Shown piece by piece: positions 25,811 through 35,881 of a stretch of 49,331 nt of DNA (its first letter is position 1; each line of letters opens with the position of its first letter). This DNA is from Clostridium punense (GTDB lineage: Bacteria > Bacillota > Clostridia > Clostridiales > Clostridiaceae). The stretch spans positions 1-49,331 of the forward strand of contig NZ_JAGGLL010000029.1 of assembly GCF_017874425.1 (NCBI RefSeq), read 5' to 3'. The translations under genes and the position numbers were made by a program. Under the pieces are notes generated by a model, which saw only the letters and a program-made list of their open reading frames with translations, did no database searches and was not told the DNA's origin.

Positions 25811-25890
25811 TTAAGGCATCTAAAAATAAACAAGTTAAAGACACAAAATAGACGAGTATATTAACTTATTTATTTTTTCACTATGCCTAA
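25811..25890. repeat. Palindromic repeat, 80-bp deletion derivative
   Basis: Ends TTAAGGCATC and ATGCCTAA, with arms AAACAAGTTAA and TTAACTTATTTATTTT, match the terminal arms of the 36875-37054 element. The segment ACACAAAATAGACGAG matches its right inner arm, so the middle has been lost. It lies just upstream of the M16C gene and extends that frame falsely. Confidence 0.7.
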
Positions 25891-25974
25891 CCTATTAATA
25901 TCTTATTAAATCATATATCTATATATTACCTAAGTAGGTTAAACCTATGCAAAGTTATAGGAATAGTGTTATAA

Positions 25975-26001
25975 AAAATAGGACATTAAATGTCCTATTT
26001 T
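25975..26001 (-). terminator. Intrinsic terminator of the GGDEF gene
   Basis: AAAATAGGACATT and AATGTCCTATTTT form a perfect 13-bp stem; on the minus strand it is followed by further T residues. It lies about 80 bases after the stop of the giant gene. Confidence 0.85.
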
Positions 26002-26078
26002 GCATTTACATTAAATAATGGTCAAGCACATTTTGTTCAATGGCTTTGGAGGAAAATTTAACTCCTTCCAAGGTATCG

Positions 26079-29000
26079 TTAAAGTATTGTAGTAATAATT
26101 TTCCCTAAAGTACTTACAAAGTTAAGCTCATCTCCATTAAATTCTTTTATCTCAGAGGATACTGATAGGTATAGCACGGCTAAAACCGTATCTCCCTTTT
26201 TAAGTGGAATTACCATAAGAGATTTCCATTCTGGAATTACTGCTAAAGAATCGTATTCACTTATATTATCCCAGTCTATTGAACATACATTTTCTCCAGA
26301 AGCTATGGAATTGTATATTATACTTTCATTGAAGTTATCTAAAGAACCCCAATTTGGAGAAAATTGTTTTCTTACAAAGGTTTGACTTATATTGTTATCT
26401 TCAACCAAGAATAATCCTATACTCTCAGCTTCTGCAATTTCTATAATCTTACCTAAAATTCCATATATCTTATCTTCAAAGGACTTGCTTTCATTAACTA
26501 AATCTACAACCTCAATTAATGTGGAAACATTTCTAAAATCTCCATTAGTACTTCCAGTAAGAATACCACTTAACTTATTTGTGGTATTTCCTTTAAGAGA
26601 ATAATTTTCATTCCAAACCTTAAAGATATTTCTGCCACTATTTTTAGCCGCATAAAGAGCTTGGTCTGCCCTTTCAATTAACTCTTCATAAACCACTGTA
26701 TGATAAGGGTAATTTGATATTCCAAGACTTATGGTAACGTCTCTTTTATCCCCTAGTATTTTTTCTTGCTGAATCTTTATTCTAATCTTTTCTGCTACCT
26801 CTTTAGCACCTTCTATGCCTGTATCTGGTAGAATCACAATAAACTCTTCTCCACCATATCTTCCAATCATGTCAGTTGATCTGATATTGTTTATGATTAC
26901 CTCACAGACTCTTTGAAGAACTTTATCTCCCATTCTATGTCCAAAGGTATCATTTACATCCTTGAACTTATCTATATCAACCATAATTAAGGAAAATTGA
27001 GAACTAAGCTCACTTGCCCTTTCTATCTCATTTTGAATGGATTTTTCAAGCTGCTTTCTAGTGAAGGCTCCTGTTAACTTATCAATAGTAGAACTAATCT
27101 TAATATTATGCTTATCAATAACAATCCCTAACAACTTGCTAACTCTAACACACTCCTGCAAAGAGTCTTCATTTATATTATTAAGTATTCTTTCTGATTC
27201 AACATAAATGTACCCCAGAACACTATCATTGTAATAGTATCCATCTGAATTTCTTTTGTATTCACTAACACTTCCTACTTTAGCATCCATTGTTATAGGA
27301 ATACACATAGTCCCTCTTACATTACTACTAGAAATTCTACAGCTTTTAAGATTTAACCCCTCTAGAAAGTTCTCTTTATTTATAATAGGTTTTAAAGAAT
27401 CTCTGCATCTTTGAATTATACTCAAATCTCTTGGTAGCTCATTATCTCCATTACTACTTACTAAAGCTTCAAACTTCTTATCTTTTTCTACAATAATGCT
27501 AGCTTTTGTTGCTAAAGTAGTATAGCAAATATATTGAACAATAAGTTCCATATTACTGATGCTGTTGTAGCCTAGCTTGCTTATTAATCCTTCTATTCCT
27601 TGAATATCTTCACCTAATGAGAAAGACCACAGCTTCTTTAAGGATTTTATGAAGCTTTTATTCTTTAAAATTTTATTATTATTTAAGTAATTAAATAATA
27701 CCTCAATATCAGCTTCACTAGTTAGGGAAATGGAACTTGCATTTATTTTTGAAAACAACTTTCCAGTTTCAAAATAGTTTTCAATATCAATAAACCTTAA
27801 GAAAGGCTTAGCCATATTATTGTTATTTATAAAATTAATTCTATACTCCTTTGGAACTTGAAGAACTAAATCAGAGACTAAGCCACAAGCTTCAAAATAA
27901 TAAGTGGCAGCATAGGAATATTCCCTATTATTAAAGTAATAGTTACCTATCTCTGAATATATTTTCCATAGGACTTGAGCTTGTTCATGCTTTTTGCATA
28001 AATCTATAGCCTTAGTCATATTCTCTATATTGAACTTATTGTATAAAGCACTTTCAACATATAGCCTATTACAAACTACCCTACTATTGTTGCTAGTTAA
28101 TCCTTCACTTTCGATAAATTCGCATACACTCTTAGCTTCCTTTATCTCATTAGCATCTAATAAAACCATAACACTCTCATATAGGATACTTAGCTTTTCG
28201 TCAATATTAGTAATATTTTTGCTTATGTCTATTATTTTCTTAGAAATATTTTTGCCCTTACATCTGTTGTTAGCTAGATCATTAAATACTTCTAACACAT
28301 CTAGTTCCCACTTTAATATTGAGTCTGAGTTTTCATATATCTGTCTTGCCTTTCCTATATACTTATCAGCTTTTTCACTATCACCAAACAAGAAATTAAT
28401 CCTAAAGGCTAATAAATAATAAGGTCCAACCTCCTGCCCTTGGTTTGGCCATTTTTCTAACTGTTCACCACAAAGTATATAGTATCTATATGCTTCTCCA
28501 TAATTTCCAAACTTATAATAGATACTAGCTAGGTAGGTATAATCATAGAAAATCATATTAGTATAATCATATTGTTTTGCCTTGCTAATGGCTTTCAAAA
28601 AATAATTATAAGAAGTGTCGTATTCCTGGAGCATATAATAAGTAAACCCAATATTACTTAAGGCTATTATTTCATTATATATATCATTTTCTTCTCTGCT
28701 TAGCTCGTAGACTTGTTTAAAATAATTAATTGCTTCTTTGTTATCTTGAAGATAATCACTATAAATTACCCCCAAATTATTCATACACCTTATTATACCG
28801 TTATTGTAATTAGTTTCATAACACTGTTCTAGACAATGATTTATATTTTTCAACGCATCATCAATCTCACTATTAACAATTAAAAGATTACATAAGTATG
28901 TATTAAATACCACCTTATACTTAATGTGTTGCCCTGCACAAAGAGCTATTCCGTCCATGCAAGCTTTATAAACTTCATCATACCTCTGTTCAGAGAAATA

Positions 29001-31517
29001 CTTCTGGCAAAGAACTTTTAAATAATTTAGAGTTCCCTCCTTATAGTTCACAAGATCTAATAAATCTTTAACTCTATCTATATAGAAATTTACCTTGTCC
29101 TTATTACTAGTAGAAACAATAATCTCTAATACCTTAAATATTATATCTATTTGTTGTTTTTTAAGACTGTATTGCTCTGCTATTTTTTCTCCCTTATGAT
29201 AATAGTTTAAGGCTTCAGTTCTATTTCCCTCCTCTAAATAAAGGTCTGCTATTCTTAGCAATAGGTTTAACTTATTTGTACTTGAGTAATTGTCATACTC
29301 TAAAACCTCTTCATCTAATAGTTTTGTAGCTTTAGAAAGACTTCTTATTGCCTCTTCCCTATTCTTTAGGGTTATCATTATGTCGGCACTTTCCATATAA
29401 TAATATAGCAGTTTATTATGTTGCTCTGACTTTTCTAAGTGATAAATTAATTCATTTAGAAAACCATTATTACTTTCTTCATAATATTTCCCTAGTATTT
29501 CTGAAGCTAATTTGTGCTTTTTCTTCTTCTCCTCTTTATCTATACTTTCATAGATATATGCTTTTAAAAATCTATTATAGAAATCATAAACAAAACCTCT
29601 ATCTTCTATCTTTCTGCATAGCAATCCCTTAATTATAAGATTATCAATTATAACTGAAATTTTCTGTATATCCTCATCAATAAATTCCCTCATAATTTCA
29701 AGAGAAGTAGGGTTTTCAAAGATAGCAATAGTTGAAAGAATCTCCCAAGATGTTGAATCTAGCTTGTCTACTTGGTTTTTATAAGCTTCATACATACTTT
29801 TAGGAAGGAAAAACTCTTCATCATCTATCTTATACCATCTTCCATCAATTTCATTTATATAAATCATCTTTCTACTAAAGATATCCTTTATAGTTTCTTC
29901 TATAAATAAAGGATTACCTTTGGTATGCTTATACACGACCTCTGGAAGCTTTATTGAAATATCTAAAGTATTTAAAACTTGTTTTAGCATAATTCCTATT
30001 TGTTCACTGCTTAGTGGTTTTAATAAAAACTCAAGCTTTACAATATCTCTTACACTTTGTAGAAATTCCATGAATTTTTTATTTTCCAAGCACTCACCAT
30101 CTCTATAAGATAGCAAAATCATGATTTTAGATCCTTTATTATACTTGCTGATCAAATAAAGAAAAAAGTCTATGGTAAATTCATCAGCCTTATCTATATC
30201 ATCTATTATAATAACTCCTTGTTTTTCATAGAAGAACTCTCCCATAAAAGAAGCTATTTTATTTATAATTTTATATTTTTCCTTAGTTCCCTTTAAGGGG
30301 GCAACTGTTGCTACATTTTTCTTTTCCCCAACCTCTGGAACAAACTTTACAAGCTCTAAGGCATATTTATTTACTAATTCCTTTGAGGCTATTGGAATAA
30401 TCTGCCTTAATATATCCACAAGAGGCTTATTAGAGTACTTATTATTAATCTTTTCATTGTTAAAAGAGCTAAAAACATAATCTTCTTTCAAGGATAAAAT
30501 ATATTGTATATGTCTTAATAATCTAGTCTTGCCAATACCAACTTCTCCGTGTATTGTAGTAACTTTTTTAATTGAGTCATACTTAAATATGGAATCTTTG
30601 ATAGCTAATATAGAGGATACTTCTTCTTCTCTTCCAATCATTCTTATATCAAAATTTAGTTTTTCTAACTCATTCTTTTCGTACAACTTATAGTTTGTAC
30701 CATATATGCAGTTTATACTTTCTATGATTTCTCCTACATTTTTATATCTATTTTTAGACTCAAAATCCACCATTTTTTGTATTATAGTGCACAATCTTTT
30801 ACAGAAGACCTCTTTATATTCATTAACTCCTCCACTTTGAAAATTATTAATAATTTCAATGATTTGCCTATTATCCTTGTATAATTCTTTGCTCTTTAAG
30901 GCTAAAATTATGAGAATTACACCTAAAGAATATATTTGAGATGAAAGAGTTAAACTTTCATCCTCAATATACTCAGGTGCATTAAATAGGTTTACAAGTT
31001 CCATTTCAGTGCTAAATTCACTTTTCTCTAGTTCTAAAGTTATAATATCTTTTAGTTTTATATTAAAATCTTTATCTTTTATATAAATATTATCAATAGT
31101 TAACTCATTATAAGGATTCCCTGATATCCAAAAGTAATTTATAGCTTTACAAATGTTTGTAAAATAATATATTAAGCTTATATCTTTTACTCTATGACTA
31201 CTGTTTAATATTTTTTCCTTTTCTTCGATAAATTCTGTAGTATAGTAGTAGGTTCTATAATAGGATTTTTTATTATCTACTTGTTTTACTATGCCAAATT
31301 CAATAACTTCTACCATGTAGGGATTATTTATACTTCCTAAGCTTTCAAAGTTTATAGTACAAAATTCAATAAACTCCTTAGGTACATGTTTTGAATTGAG
31401 AATATAGAGTTTGACAGTATTAAAGCTTTTTTGCATATCTATAGCTTCATAAACTGAGCATAATCTATTGTGTTTTAAATTATTTACAATTCTATACCTG
31501 TTGTTAATAATCTCCAA
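26079..31517 (-). CDS. Giant pseudokinase-AAA-TPR-GAF-GGDEF-GAF protein
   Basis: About 1,812 residues (numbers here from TTG 31517 plus 6). Residues 10-280 resemble a Ser/Thr kinase lobe with VKLYIL and SQIYSLGVIL, but the HRD segment reads NPYNELTIDN and the DFG position LKDII, so it should lack kinase activity. Residues 300-600 are an AAA/STAND ATPase: HGEVGIGKTRLL (Walker A near 330) and GVIIIDDIDKAD (Walker B near 445). Residues about 700-1250 are TPR-like repeats. A GAF-like domain (about 1300-1470) precedes a GGDEF domain (about 1483-1640) with RYGGEEF, and RSTD five residues before it forms the inhibitory I-site. A second GAF closes the protein. It should make cyclic di-GMP in response to bound ligands. 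TTG 31517 follows GGAGGGG by 9 bases; GTG 31535 overlaps that site. Confidence 0.85.
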   Translation of the reverse strand: MEIINNRYRIVNNLKHNRLCSVYEAIDMQKSFNTVKLYILNSKHVPKEFIEFCTINFESLGSINNPYMVEVIEFGIVKQVDNKKSYYRTYYYTTEFIEEKEKILNSSHRVKDISLIYYFTNICKAINYFWISGNPYNELTIDNIYIKDKDFNIKLKDIITLELEKSEFSTEMELVNLFNAPEYIEDESLTLSSQIYSLGVILIILALKSKELYKDNRQIIEIINNFQSGGVNEYKEVFCKRLCTIIQKMVDFESKNRYKNVGEIIESINCIYGTNYKLYEKNELEKLNFDIRMIGREEEVSSILAIKDSIFKYDSIKKVTTIHGEVGIGKTRLLRHIQYILSLKEDYVFSSFNNEKINNKYSNKPLVDILRQIIPIASKELVNKYALELVKFVPEVGEKKNVATVAPLKGTKEKYKIINKIASFMGEFFYEKQGVIIIDDIDKADEFTIDFFLYLISKYNKGSKIMILLSYRDGECLENKKFMEFLQSVRDIVKLEFLLKPLSSEQIGIMLKQVLNTLDISIKLPEVVYKHTKGNPLFIEETIKDIFSRKMIYINEIDGRWYKIDDEEFFLPKSMYEAYKNQVDKLDSTSWEILSTIAIFENPTSLEIMREFIDEDIQKISVIIDNLIIKGLLCRKIEDRGFVYDFYNRFLKAYIYESIDKEEKKKKHKLASEILGKYYEESNNGFLNELIYHLEKSEQHNKLLYYYMESADIMITLKNREEAIRSLSKATKLLDEEVLEYDNYSSTNKLNLLLRIADLYLEEGNRTEALNYYHKGEKIAEQYSLKKQQIDIIFKVLEIIVSTSNKDKVNFYIDRVKDLLDLVNYKEGTLNYLKVLCQKYFSEQRYDEVYKACMDGIALCAGQHIKYKVVFNTYLCNLLIVNSEIDDALKNINHCLEQCYETNYNNGIIRCMNNLGVIYSDYLQDNKEAINYFKQVYELSREENDIYNEIIALSNIGFTYYMLQEYDTSYNYFLKAISKAKQYDYTNMIFYDYTYLASIYYKFGNYGEAYRYYILCGEQLEKWPNQGQEVGPYYLLAFRINFLFGDSEKADKYIGKARQIYENSDSILKWELDVLEVFNDLANNRCKGKNISKKIIDISKNITNIDEKLSILYESVMVLLDANEIKEAKSVCEFIESEGLTSNNSRVVCNRLYVESALYNKFNIENMTKAIDLCKKHEQAQVLWKIYSEIGNYYFNNREYSYAATYYFEACGLVSDLVLQVPKEYRINFINNNNMAKPFLRFIDIENYFETGKLFSKINASSISLTSEADIEVLFNYLNNNKILKNKSFIKSLKKLWSFSLGEDIQGIEGLISKLGYNSISNMELIVQYICYTTLATKASIIVEKDKKFEALVSSNGDNELPRDLSIIQRCRDSLKPIINKENFLEGLNLKSCRISSSNVRGTMCIPITMDAKVGSVSEYKRNSDGYYYNDSVLGYIYVESERILNNINEDSLQECVRVSKLLGIVIDKHNIKISSTIDKLTGAFTRKQLEKSIQNEIERASELSSQFSLIMVDIDKFKDVNDTFGHRMGDKVLQRVCEVIINNIRSTDMIGRYGGEEFIVILPDTGIEGAKEVAEKIRIKIQQEKILGDKRDVTISLGISNYPYHTVVYEELIERADQALYAAKNSGRNIFKVWNENYSLKGNTTNKLSGILTGSTNGDFRNVSTLIEVVDLVNESKSFEDKIYGILGKIIEIAEAESIGLFLVEDNNISQTFVRKQFSPNWGSLDNFNESIIYNSIASGENVCSIDWDNISEYDSLAVIPEWKSLMVIPLKKGDTVLAVLYLSVSSEIKEFNGDELNFVSTLGKIITTIL

Positions 31518-31616
31518 CCTACTCAACCCCTCCACATGTATATACCCTAAAAATATTTTACCATAGATAATTGAAAAAATAAACTATATTACCATATTTT
31601 CTATTATTTTACTTTT

Positions 31617-32483
31617 TTATGTTAGAATTTCATATCCCTTTTCTGTAACCCTTATAGTGTGTTCCCACTGTGCGGATAAAGCTCCATCTGTTGTAATAGC
31701 TGTCCATTCATCCTCTAATACAGTAGTTTCTGGTTTTCCTACGTTTATCATCGGTTCTATAGTAAATACCATATTTGGAAGCAATATCATTCCTTCTCCT
31801 TTTTTACCCAGATGTGGTACAAAGGGCTCTTCATGAAATTCATTTCCAATTCCATGTCCACCATAGTCATATACTACTGAGTATCCATGACTTTCAGCAT
31901 GGCTTTGAATTGCATATCCAATATCCCCTAGTGTATTGTAAGGTTTTACTTGCTCTATTCCTAAATCTAAGCATTCCTTAGCTACCCTAACTAAATCTTC
32001 AGCTTCTTTAGATGCATTTCCTATAATGTAAGTTCTGTTAGAATCTCCATAGTAACCATCTAAGATGCATGTTACATCTACGTTCACAATGTCACCATCT
32101 TTTAAAATTTTGTCTTCACTAGGAATTCCATGGCAAACTACTTCATTTACTGATACACAAGTGCTTTTAGGAAAACCATGATATCCTAATGGTGCTGGAT
32201 AAGCTCCATGTTCTACCGTGTAATCATGAACCCACTTATTAATTTCTTCTGTGGTAATACCAGCTTTAATTCTTTCTCCCACCATATCTAATATTTCATG
32301 AGTTAATTTGCAACTCTTTCTTATACCTTCTATATCCTCTTCGCTTTTAATACTTTCTCTTGGAATTTCATATCCTACCTTCGCTTCTAACTTAGTGATA
32401 AACTCATCCTGCTCCATATGGCACTTTTTATACTTCTTACCACTTCCACACCAACACAAATCATTTCTATTTATCTTATCCAT
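31617..32483 (-). CDS. map: Methionine aminopeptidase with N-terminal SEC-C finger
   Basis: Residues 7-23 form a SEC-C zinc finger ([17 protein letters not shown]; Cys10, Cys12, Cys21, His22). Residues about 45-288 are a type I methionine aminopeptidase with metal ligands in VNVDVT, GDSNRT, GGHGIG, TIEPM and QWEHT, plus the substrate histidine in GYHGFPKST. It removes initiator methionine co-translationally; the SEC-C finger probably docks it to the ribosome. This fusion is a known MetAP-1 variant. GGAGG precedes the ATG. Confidence 0.95.
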   Translation of the reverse strand: MDKINRNDLCWCGSGKKYKKCHMEQDEFITKLEAKVGYEIPRESIKSEEDIEGIRKSCKLTHEILDMVGERIKAGITTEEINKWVHDYTVEHGAYPAPLGYHGFPKSTCVSVNEVVCHGIPSEDKILKDGDIVNVDVTCILDGYYGDSNRTYIIGNASKEAEDLVRVAKECLDLGIEQVKPYNTLGDIGYAIQSHAESHGYSVVYDYGGHGIGNEFHEEPFVPHLGKKGEGMILLPNMVFTIEPMINVGKPETTVLEDEWTAITTDGALSAQWEHTIRVTEKGYEILT

Positions 32484-32906
32484 CTTATTTCCTCCGTAAT
32501 TATGCTATTAAATACTATTAGTATTCTTCTTAACGCTTCTTAATATTAAAAATTTATTATGTAGCTAATTTGTTTAACAACTAAAAACATTTTTAAGCAA
32601 AAAGTGTATGTACTTATTATCAATAATTTAAATTTATCAATATTTGCAACATGAAAAATTAATTTACTCTTATTGATATATAGAATGGTGTAAAGATACT
32701 GAATAAGTATCTTTAATTGTCTTTTGCACTCTCTTTAATATAAGTTGCTTAAAATTCTCTTATAATGTAAGAATAATATTGAAACTTATATATTAATTTT
32801 ATTAACTATATTTAGAGTACCGAAACTTTGCTATTACAAATATATTATAGTACAATATATGGTAAAACACAAAAAATATAAGATGGAGCTTTCTCCATCT
32901 TATATT
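32484..32906. other. Intergenic region
   Basis: No gene is supportable. It contains the hairpin AAAGATACT/AGTATCTTT (32692-32714) and the terminator at 32873-32908. Confidence 0.5.
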
Positions 32907-32908
32907 TT
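32873..32908 (-). terminator. Intrinsic terminator of the Amidase_6 gene
   Basis: A 16-bp stem, AAAATATAAGATGGAG with CTCCATCTTATATTTT, begins at the stop codon and is followed on the minus strand by TTTTTTG. Confidence 0.9.
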
Positions 32909-33560
32909 AGAAGTGATATATATAAATATACCTGTTAGCTTTATTCTGTAATAGTTTTAAGTATTCATATAATGACACATTTTTTCTGTTAGCAGTATGC
33001 TGAGCAACAAATAAATCATATCTGTTAAGAGCTACATTAAATTCCTTTGCATGTACTACCTGAGAATGGTAGGGATAATTATTTTTTTTAGGATCTCCAT
33101 ATTGAATTACATCCCCAACTTCTAGATAATCATATAATTCCTGAAAGTTTGTAAGAGCATCTAATACAATAAGTTCCCTATATTCTCTTGCTGCATTTCT
33201 TCCAATTCCATTTTCATTACCCCAATACTTTCTAAAGTACCTAGCACTTCTCCAAGTTAATGATATTTTAGTTAAATCTTTAGCATCCTTAGTATAGCAA
33301 AACCAATGGTTAAAATTTGTATAATCTCGCCCCCTCATCATCATGCCGCCTGCTTTAAGCACCTGAGATATAAAGTTAGTACAATCATCATCCTTAAAAA
33401 GAGGATAATCCTTTGTGTTAGGGGATTCTGCATAGGCTTCAGCATAGGCCTTAGCTGCATTTCGATTATATACATTAATTTGCCTATTGATTATTTCATC
33501 ATTAAGTAGAGGTTCAATTATGGCATCCTTTATGCGCTTCAATAAACTTTTTCTTTTCAT
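32907..33560 (-). CDS. Amidase_6 domain protein (putative Cys amidase)
   Basis: The 217-residue protein contains YNRNAAKAYAEAYA (31-44) and the catalytic-type DDDCTNFISQVLKAGG (Cys60), the hallmark of the Amidase_6 family found near cell-wall and sporulation proteins. Later segments carry NHWF and DVIQYGDP, then HSQVVHA with the likely catalytic histidine. No signal peptide is evident, only a basic N-terminus. A strong GGAGG precedes the ATG. It stands alone between map and degV. Confidence 0.85.
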   Translation of the reverse strand: MKRKSLLKRIKDAIIEPLLNDEIINRQINVYNRNAAKAYAEAYAESPNTKDYPLFKDDDCTNFISQVLKAGGMMMRGRDYTNFNHWFCYTKDAKDLTKISLTWRSARYFRKYWGNENGIGRNAAREYRELIVLDALTNFQELYDYLEVGDVIQYGDPKKNNYPYHSQVVHAKEFNVALNRYDLFVAQHTANRKNVSLYEYLKLLQNKANRYIYIYHF

Positions 33561-33703
33561 AATCTACCTCCTACCTAAAATACCAATTATTTATAGTCCT
33601 TTATATTAAAATTACGTTATAAAGTTACAAAAAATAGTAGGTTACTAACTATATATGCATATTTATCAGATTTGCTAGTATTTTTCCTTGATTTTTTAAA
33701 ATT

Positions 33704-34579
33704 TTATTCCCTTTCCTTTGCTATAAAATATAAGGATACTAATCCTGCTCCCGTATGACTTGCAACAGTTGGACCCTCGAAGTTTATAATGCATTTTTCT
33801 ACATTGCCATTTTCTCTACATAACTCCTCAAGATGAAGTGCATCTTCTAGGCAATCCCCATGTACTATAGCAATCGTTTGCATTTCATTTTTATTTGTTC
33901 TTTCTATAAATTTTTCGGCTAAGGTTACAATTGCTTTTTTACGACCTCTTACTTTCATTAAAGGAGCAAGCTTTCCTTGTCTATCCATATGTAATACAGG
34001 TTTTACATTTAACAGTGTTCCTACTGCTGCTGCAGATGCAGAAATTCTTCCTCCTCGTTTAAGGTGATTTAGGTCATCTACAGTAAAATAGTGATTTATT
34101 TTTAGTTTTGTATCCTCAACAAAGGATATTATCTCATCTTTTGATTTTCCCTCTTTTATTTTTTCATAAGCCAAATAGCATAATAATCCTAATCCTAAAC
34201 TTGCGCATAAAGAGTCAACTATAGTAATGTCTGCTTTAGGATATTCTTCTCTTATATTAAGTGCAGCTCTCCTTGCACTATCTACTGTTCCTGTAAGTCC
34301 AGAGGAAAGTCCGATATAGATAACTGATTTATTTTCCTGAGCTAAAGGTCTAAAAATCTCTTCAAACTTAAATACGTTAATTTGAGAAGTTGTAGGCATT
34401 TCTCCTTCCCTTAAACCCTGATAAAATTCCTTAATATCTAAAGTCTTACCAAAATCATCTTCTAAATCCATTCCCTTAAAGTGACATACTATCGGTGCAC
34501 CTATAACATTTTCCTGATTAATAAAATCTAGTGGTAAGGCAGAAGCTGAATCTACCACTAAAACTATGTTCTTGTTCAT
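33704..34579 (-). CDS. DegV family fatty-acid-binding protein
   Basis: From ATG 34579 (GGAG 10 bases before) the protein has 291 residues: MNKNIVLVVDSASALPLDFI, MPTTSQINVFKFEE (fatty-acid carboxylate-binding Thr/Ser), IYIGLSSGLTGT and the C-terminal half with HGDCLEDA. DegV (FakB-like) proteins hold a fatty acid so that FakA can phosphorylate it, feeding exogenous fatty acids into phospholipid synthesis. Its position next to the type II fatty-acid operon fits, though it has its own unit. The upstream in-frame start at 34606 lacks a good ribosome site. Confidence 0.92.
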   Translation of the reverse strand: MNKNIVLVVDSASALPLDFINQENVIGAPIVCHFKGMDLEDDFGKTLDIKEFYQGLREGEMPTTSQINVFKFEEIFRPLAQENKSVIYIGLSSGLTGTVDSARRAALNIREEYPKADITIVDSLCASLGLGLLCYLAYEKIKEGKSKDEIISFVEDTKLKINHYFTVDDLNHLKRGGRISASAAAVGTLLNVKPVLHMDRQGKLAPLMKVRGRKKAIVTLAEKFIERTNKNEMQTIAIVHGDCLEDALHLEELCRENGNVEKCIINFEGPTVASHTGAGLVSLYFIAKERE

Positions 34580-35025
34580 ATCAACCCATCTCCTTAACTT
34601 TATCATAACTACCCTTTATTCCTATAAAATTGCTCATTTATCATTTTCTACTATTTTATCACAACTTCCATATTAAGTAAAATTAATGTTTTTCAATATC
34701 CTTACCTAAATAGTTTTATAAAGATGAATTTCATTCATACTGAATAAGTTAAAATTCCATCATGTAATCCTATAATGTATTATCAAAAATTTATATAGCT
34801 TATTTTGCTATTGAAAAAATAATTAATTATATAAAAAGACCTTGAAGGTTATCCATAAATCTTCAAAGTCTTAATATAATTTTATGAAAGTTTAATTCAT
34901 GCAAGGAACACAAAGGTAAAATGCTGGGTGAAAATTAACAACTTATTAAACTTAATGTGGGGCTTAATTTTTAGGTTTCTTATTTATGCATATATTAAAC
35001 TTCCAATTAACAGCTTATGATAATT
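34580..35025. other. Intergenic region after accA
   Basis: It holds the operon terminator at 34836-34872. No gene or repeat could be supported in the rest. Confidence 0.5.
34836..34872 (-). terminator. Terminator of the fatty-acid operon
   Basis: On the minus strand AAGACTTTGAAGATT pairs imperfectly with ACCTTCAAGGTCTT and is followed by TTTTTATA. It lies about 155 bases after the accA stop. Confidence 0.7.
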
Positions 35026-35853
35026 CTAAATTTTATCTTCAATGAATTTACCTATTTTTCTAAATTTGTAGTATCGCTTAGTAAGCAAGGATTCTATAGT
35101 TTCACCCTTAAGTCTTACTAAAGCCTCCTGTAAGTTTTTACTTATTGCCTTAGAAGCTTTTTCTAAATCTGCTTGTGCTCCTCCTAAGGGTTCCTTAATT
35201 ACTCTATCTATTATCTCAAAGTTTAACAAATCCTTTGATGTTATCTTCATCTTTTCTGCGGCTTCTTTTGCCCTAGTAGCATCTTTGTAAAGTATACTTG
35301 CAAAGCCCTCTGGGGAAAGAATTGAATAAATCGAATGTTCTAGCATCCATACTTCATCAGCTACTGCAAGAGCTAAAGCTCCTCCGCTTCCACCTTCACC
35401 TATTACTATAGAAATAATTGGACATTTTAAAGAGCTCATTTCCATTAAGTTTTTAGCAATAGCCTCTCCTACGCCTCTTTCTTCTCCTTCAATTCCACAA
35501 AATGCACCTGGTGTATCTATAAAAGTTATTACTGGCCTTTTAAATTTTTCTGCTTGTTTCATTAACCTTAAGGCTTTTCTATATCCTTCTGCCTTAGGCA
35601 TTCCAAAGTTTCTCGCTATATTCTCTTTTGTATTATTTCCTTTTTGAATTCCTATAATTGTTACAGGTATTCCCTTAAATTCTCCAATTCCACCTACTAT
35701 AGCAGTATCATCTCCATAGTTTCTATCGCCTTTTAATTCTATGAAATTATCGAATACTTTTTCTATATAGTCTAGGGCTGTTGGTCTCGAAATTGCTCTT
35801 GCAATGTTAACCTTATCCCAGGCTGTAAGCTTTATTTTAATGTTGTTTTCCAT
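35026..35853 (-). CDS. accA: Acetyl-CoA carboxylase carboxyltransferase alpha subunit
   Basis: The 275-residue subunit of the carboxyltransferase that moves CO2 from carboxybiotin to acetyl-CoA, giving malonyl-CoA. It shows [28 protein letters not shown] and [20 protein letters not shown], all typical of AccA. ATG 35853 is favoured by GGAG 8 bases before; an in-frame GTG sits 9 bases earlier. Last gene of the fab-acc operon, 28 bases after accD. Confidence 0.95.
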   Translation of the reverse strand: MENNIKIKLTAWDKVNIARAISRPTALDYIEKVFDNFIELKGDRNYGDDTAIVGGIGEFKGIPVTIIGIQKGNNTKENIARNFGMPKAEGYRKALRLMKQAEKFKRPVITFIDTPGAFCGIEGEERGVGEAIAKNLMEMSSLKCPIISIVIGEGGSGGALALAVADEVWMLEHSIYSILSPEGFASILYKDATRAKEAAEKMKITSKDLLNFEIIDRVIKEPLGGAQADLEKASKAISKNLQEALVRLKGETIESLLTKRYYKFRKIGKFIEDKI

Positions 35854-35881
35854 ATTCACCACTCCTATAGCAAAGGCTATA

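Noticed and set aside
27994-28419. 141-codon plus-strand frame inside the giant GGDEF gene
   Set aside because: Antisense to the TPR region; low-complexity Leu/Ser composition and no ribosome site.
32692-32714. AAAGATACT/AGTATCTTT hairpin as a terminator
   Set aside because: No gene ends within reach in the needed direction and the T-run is poor.
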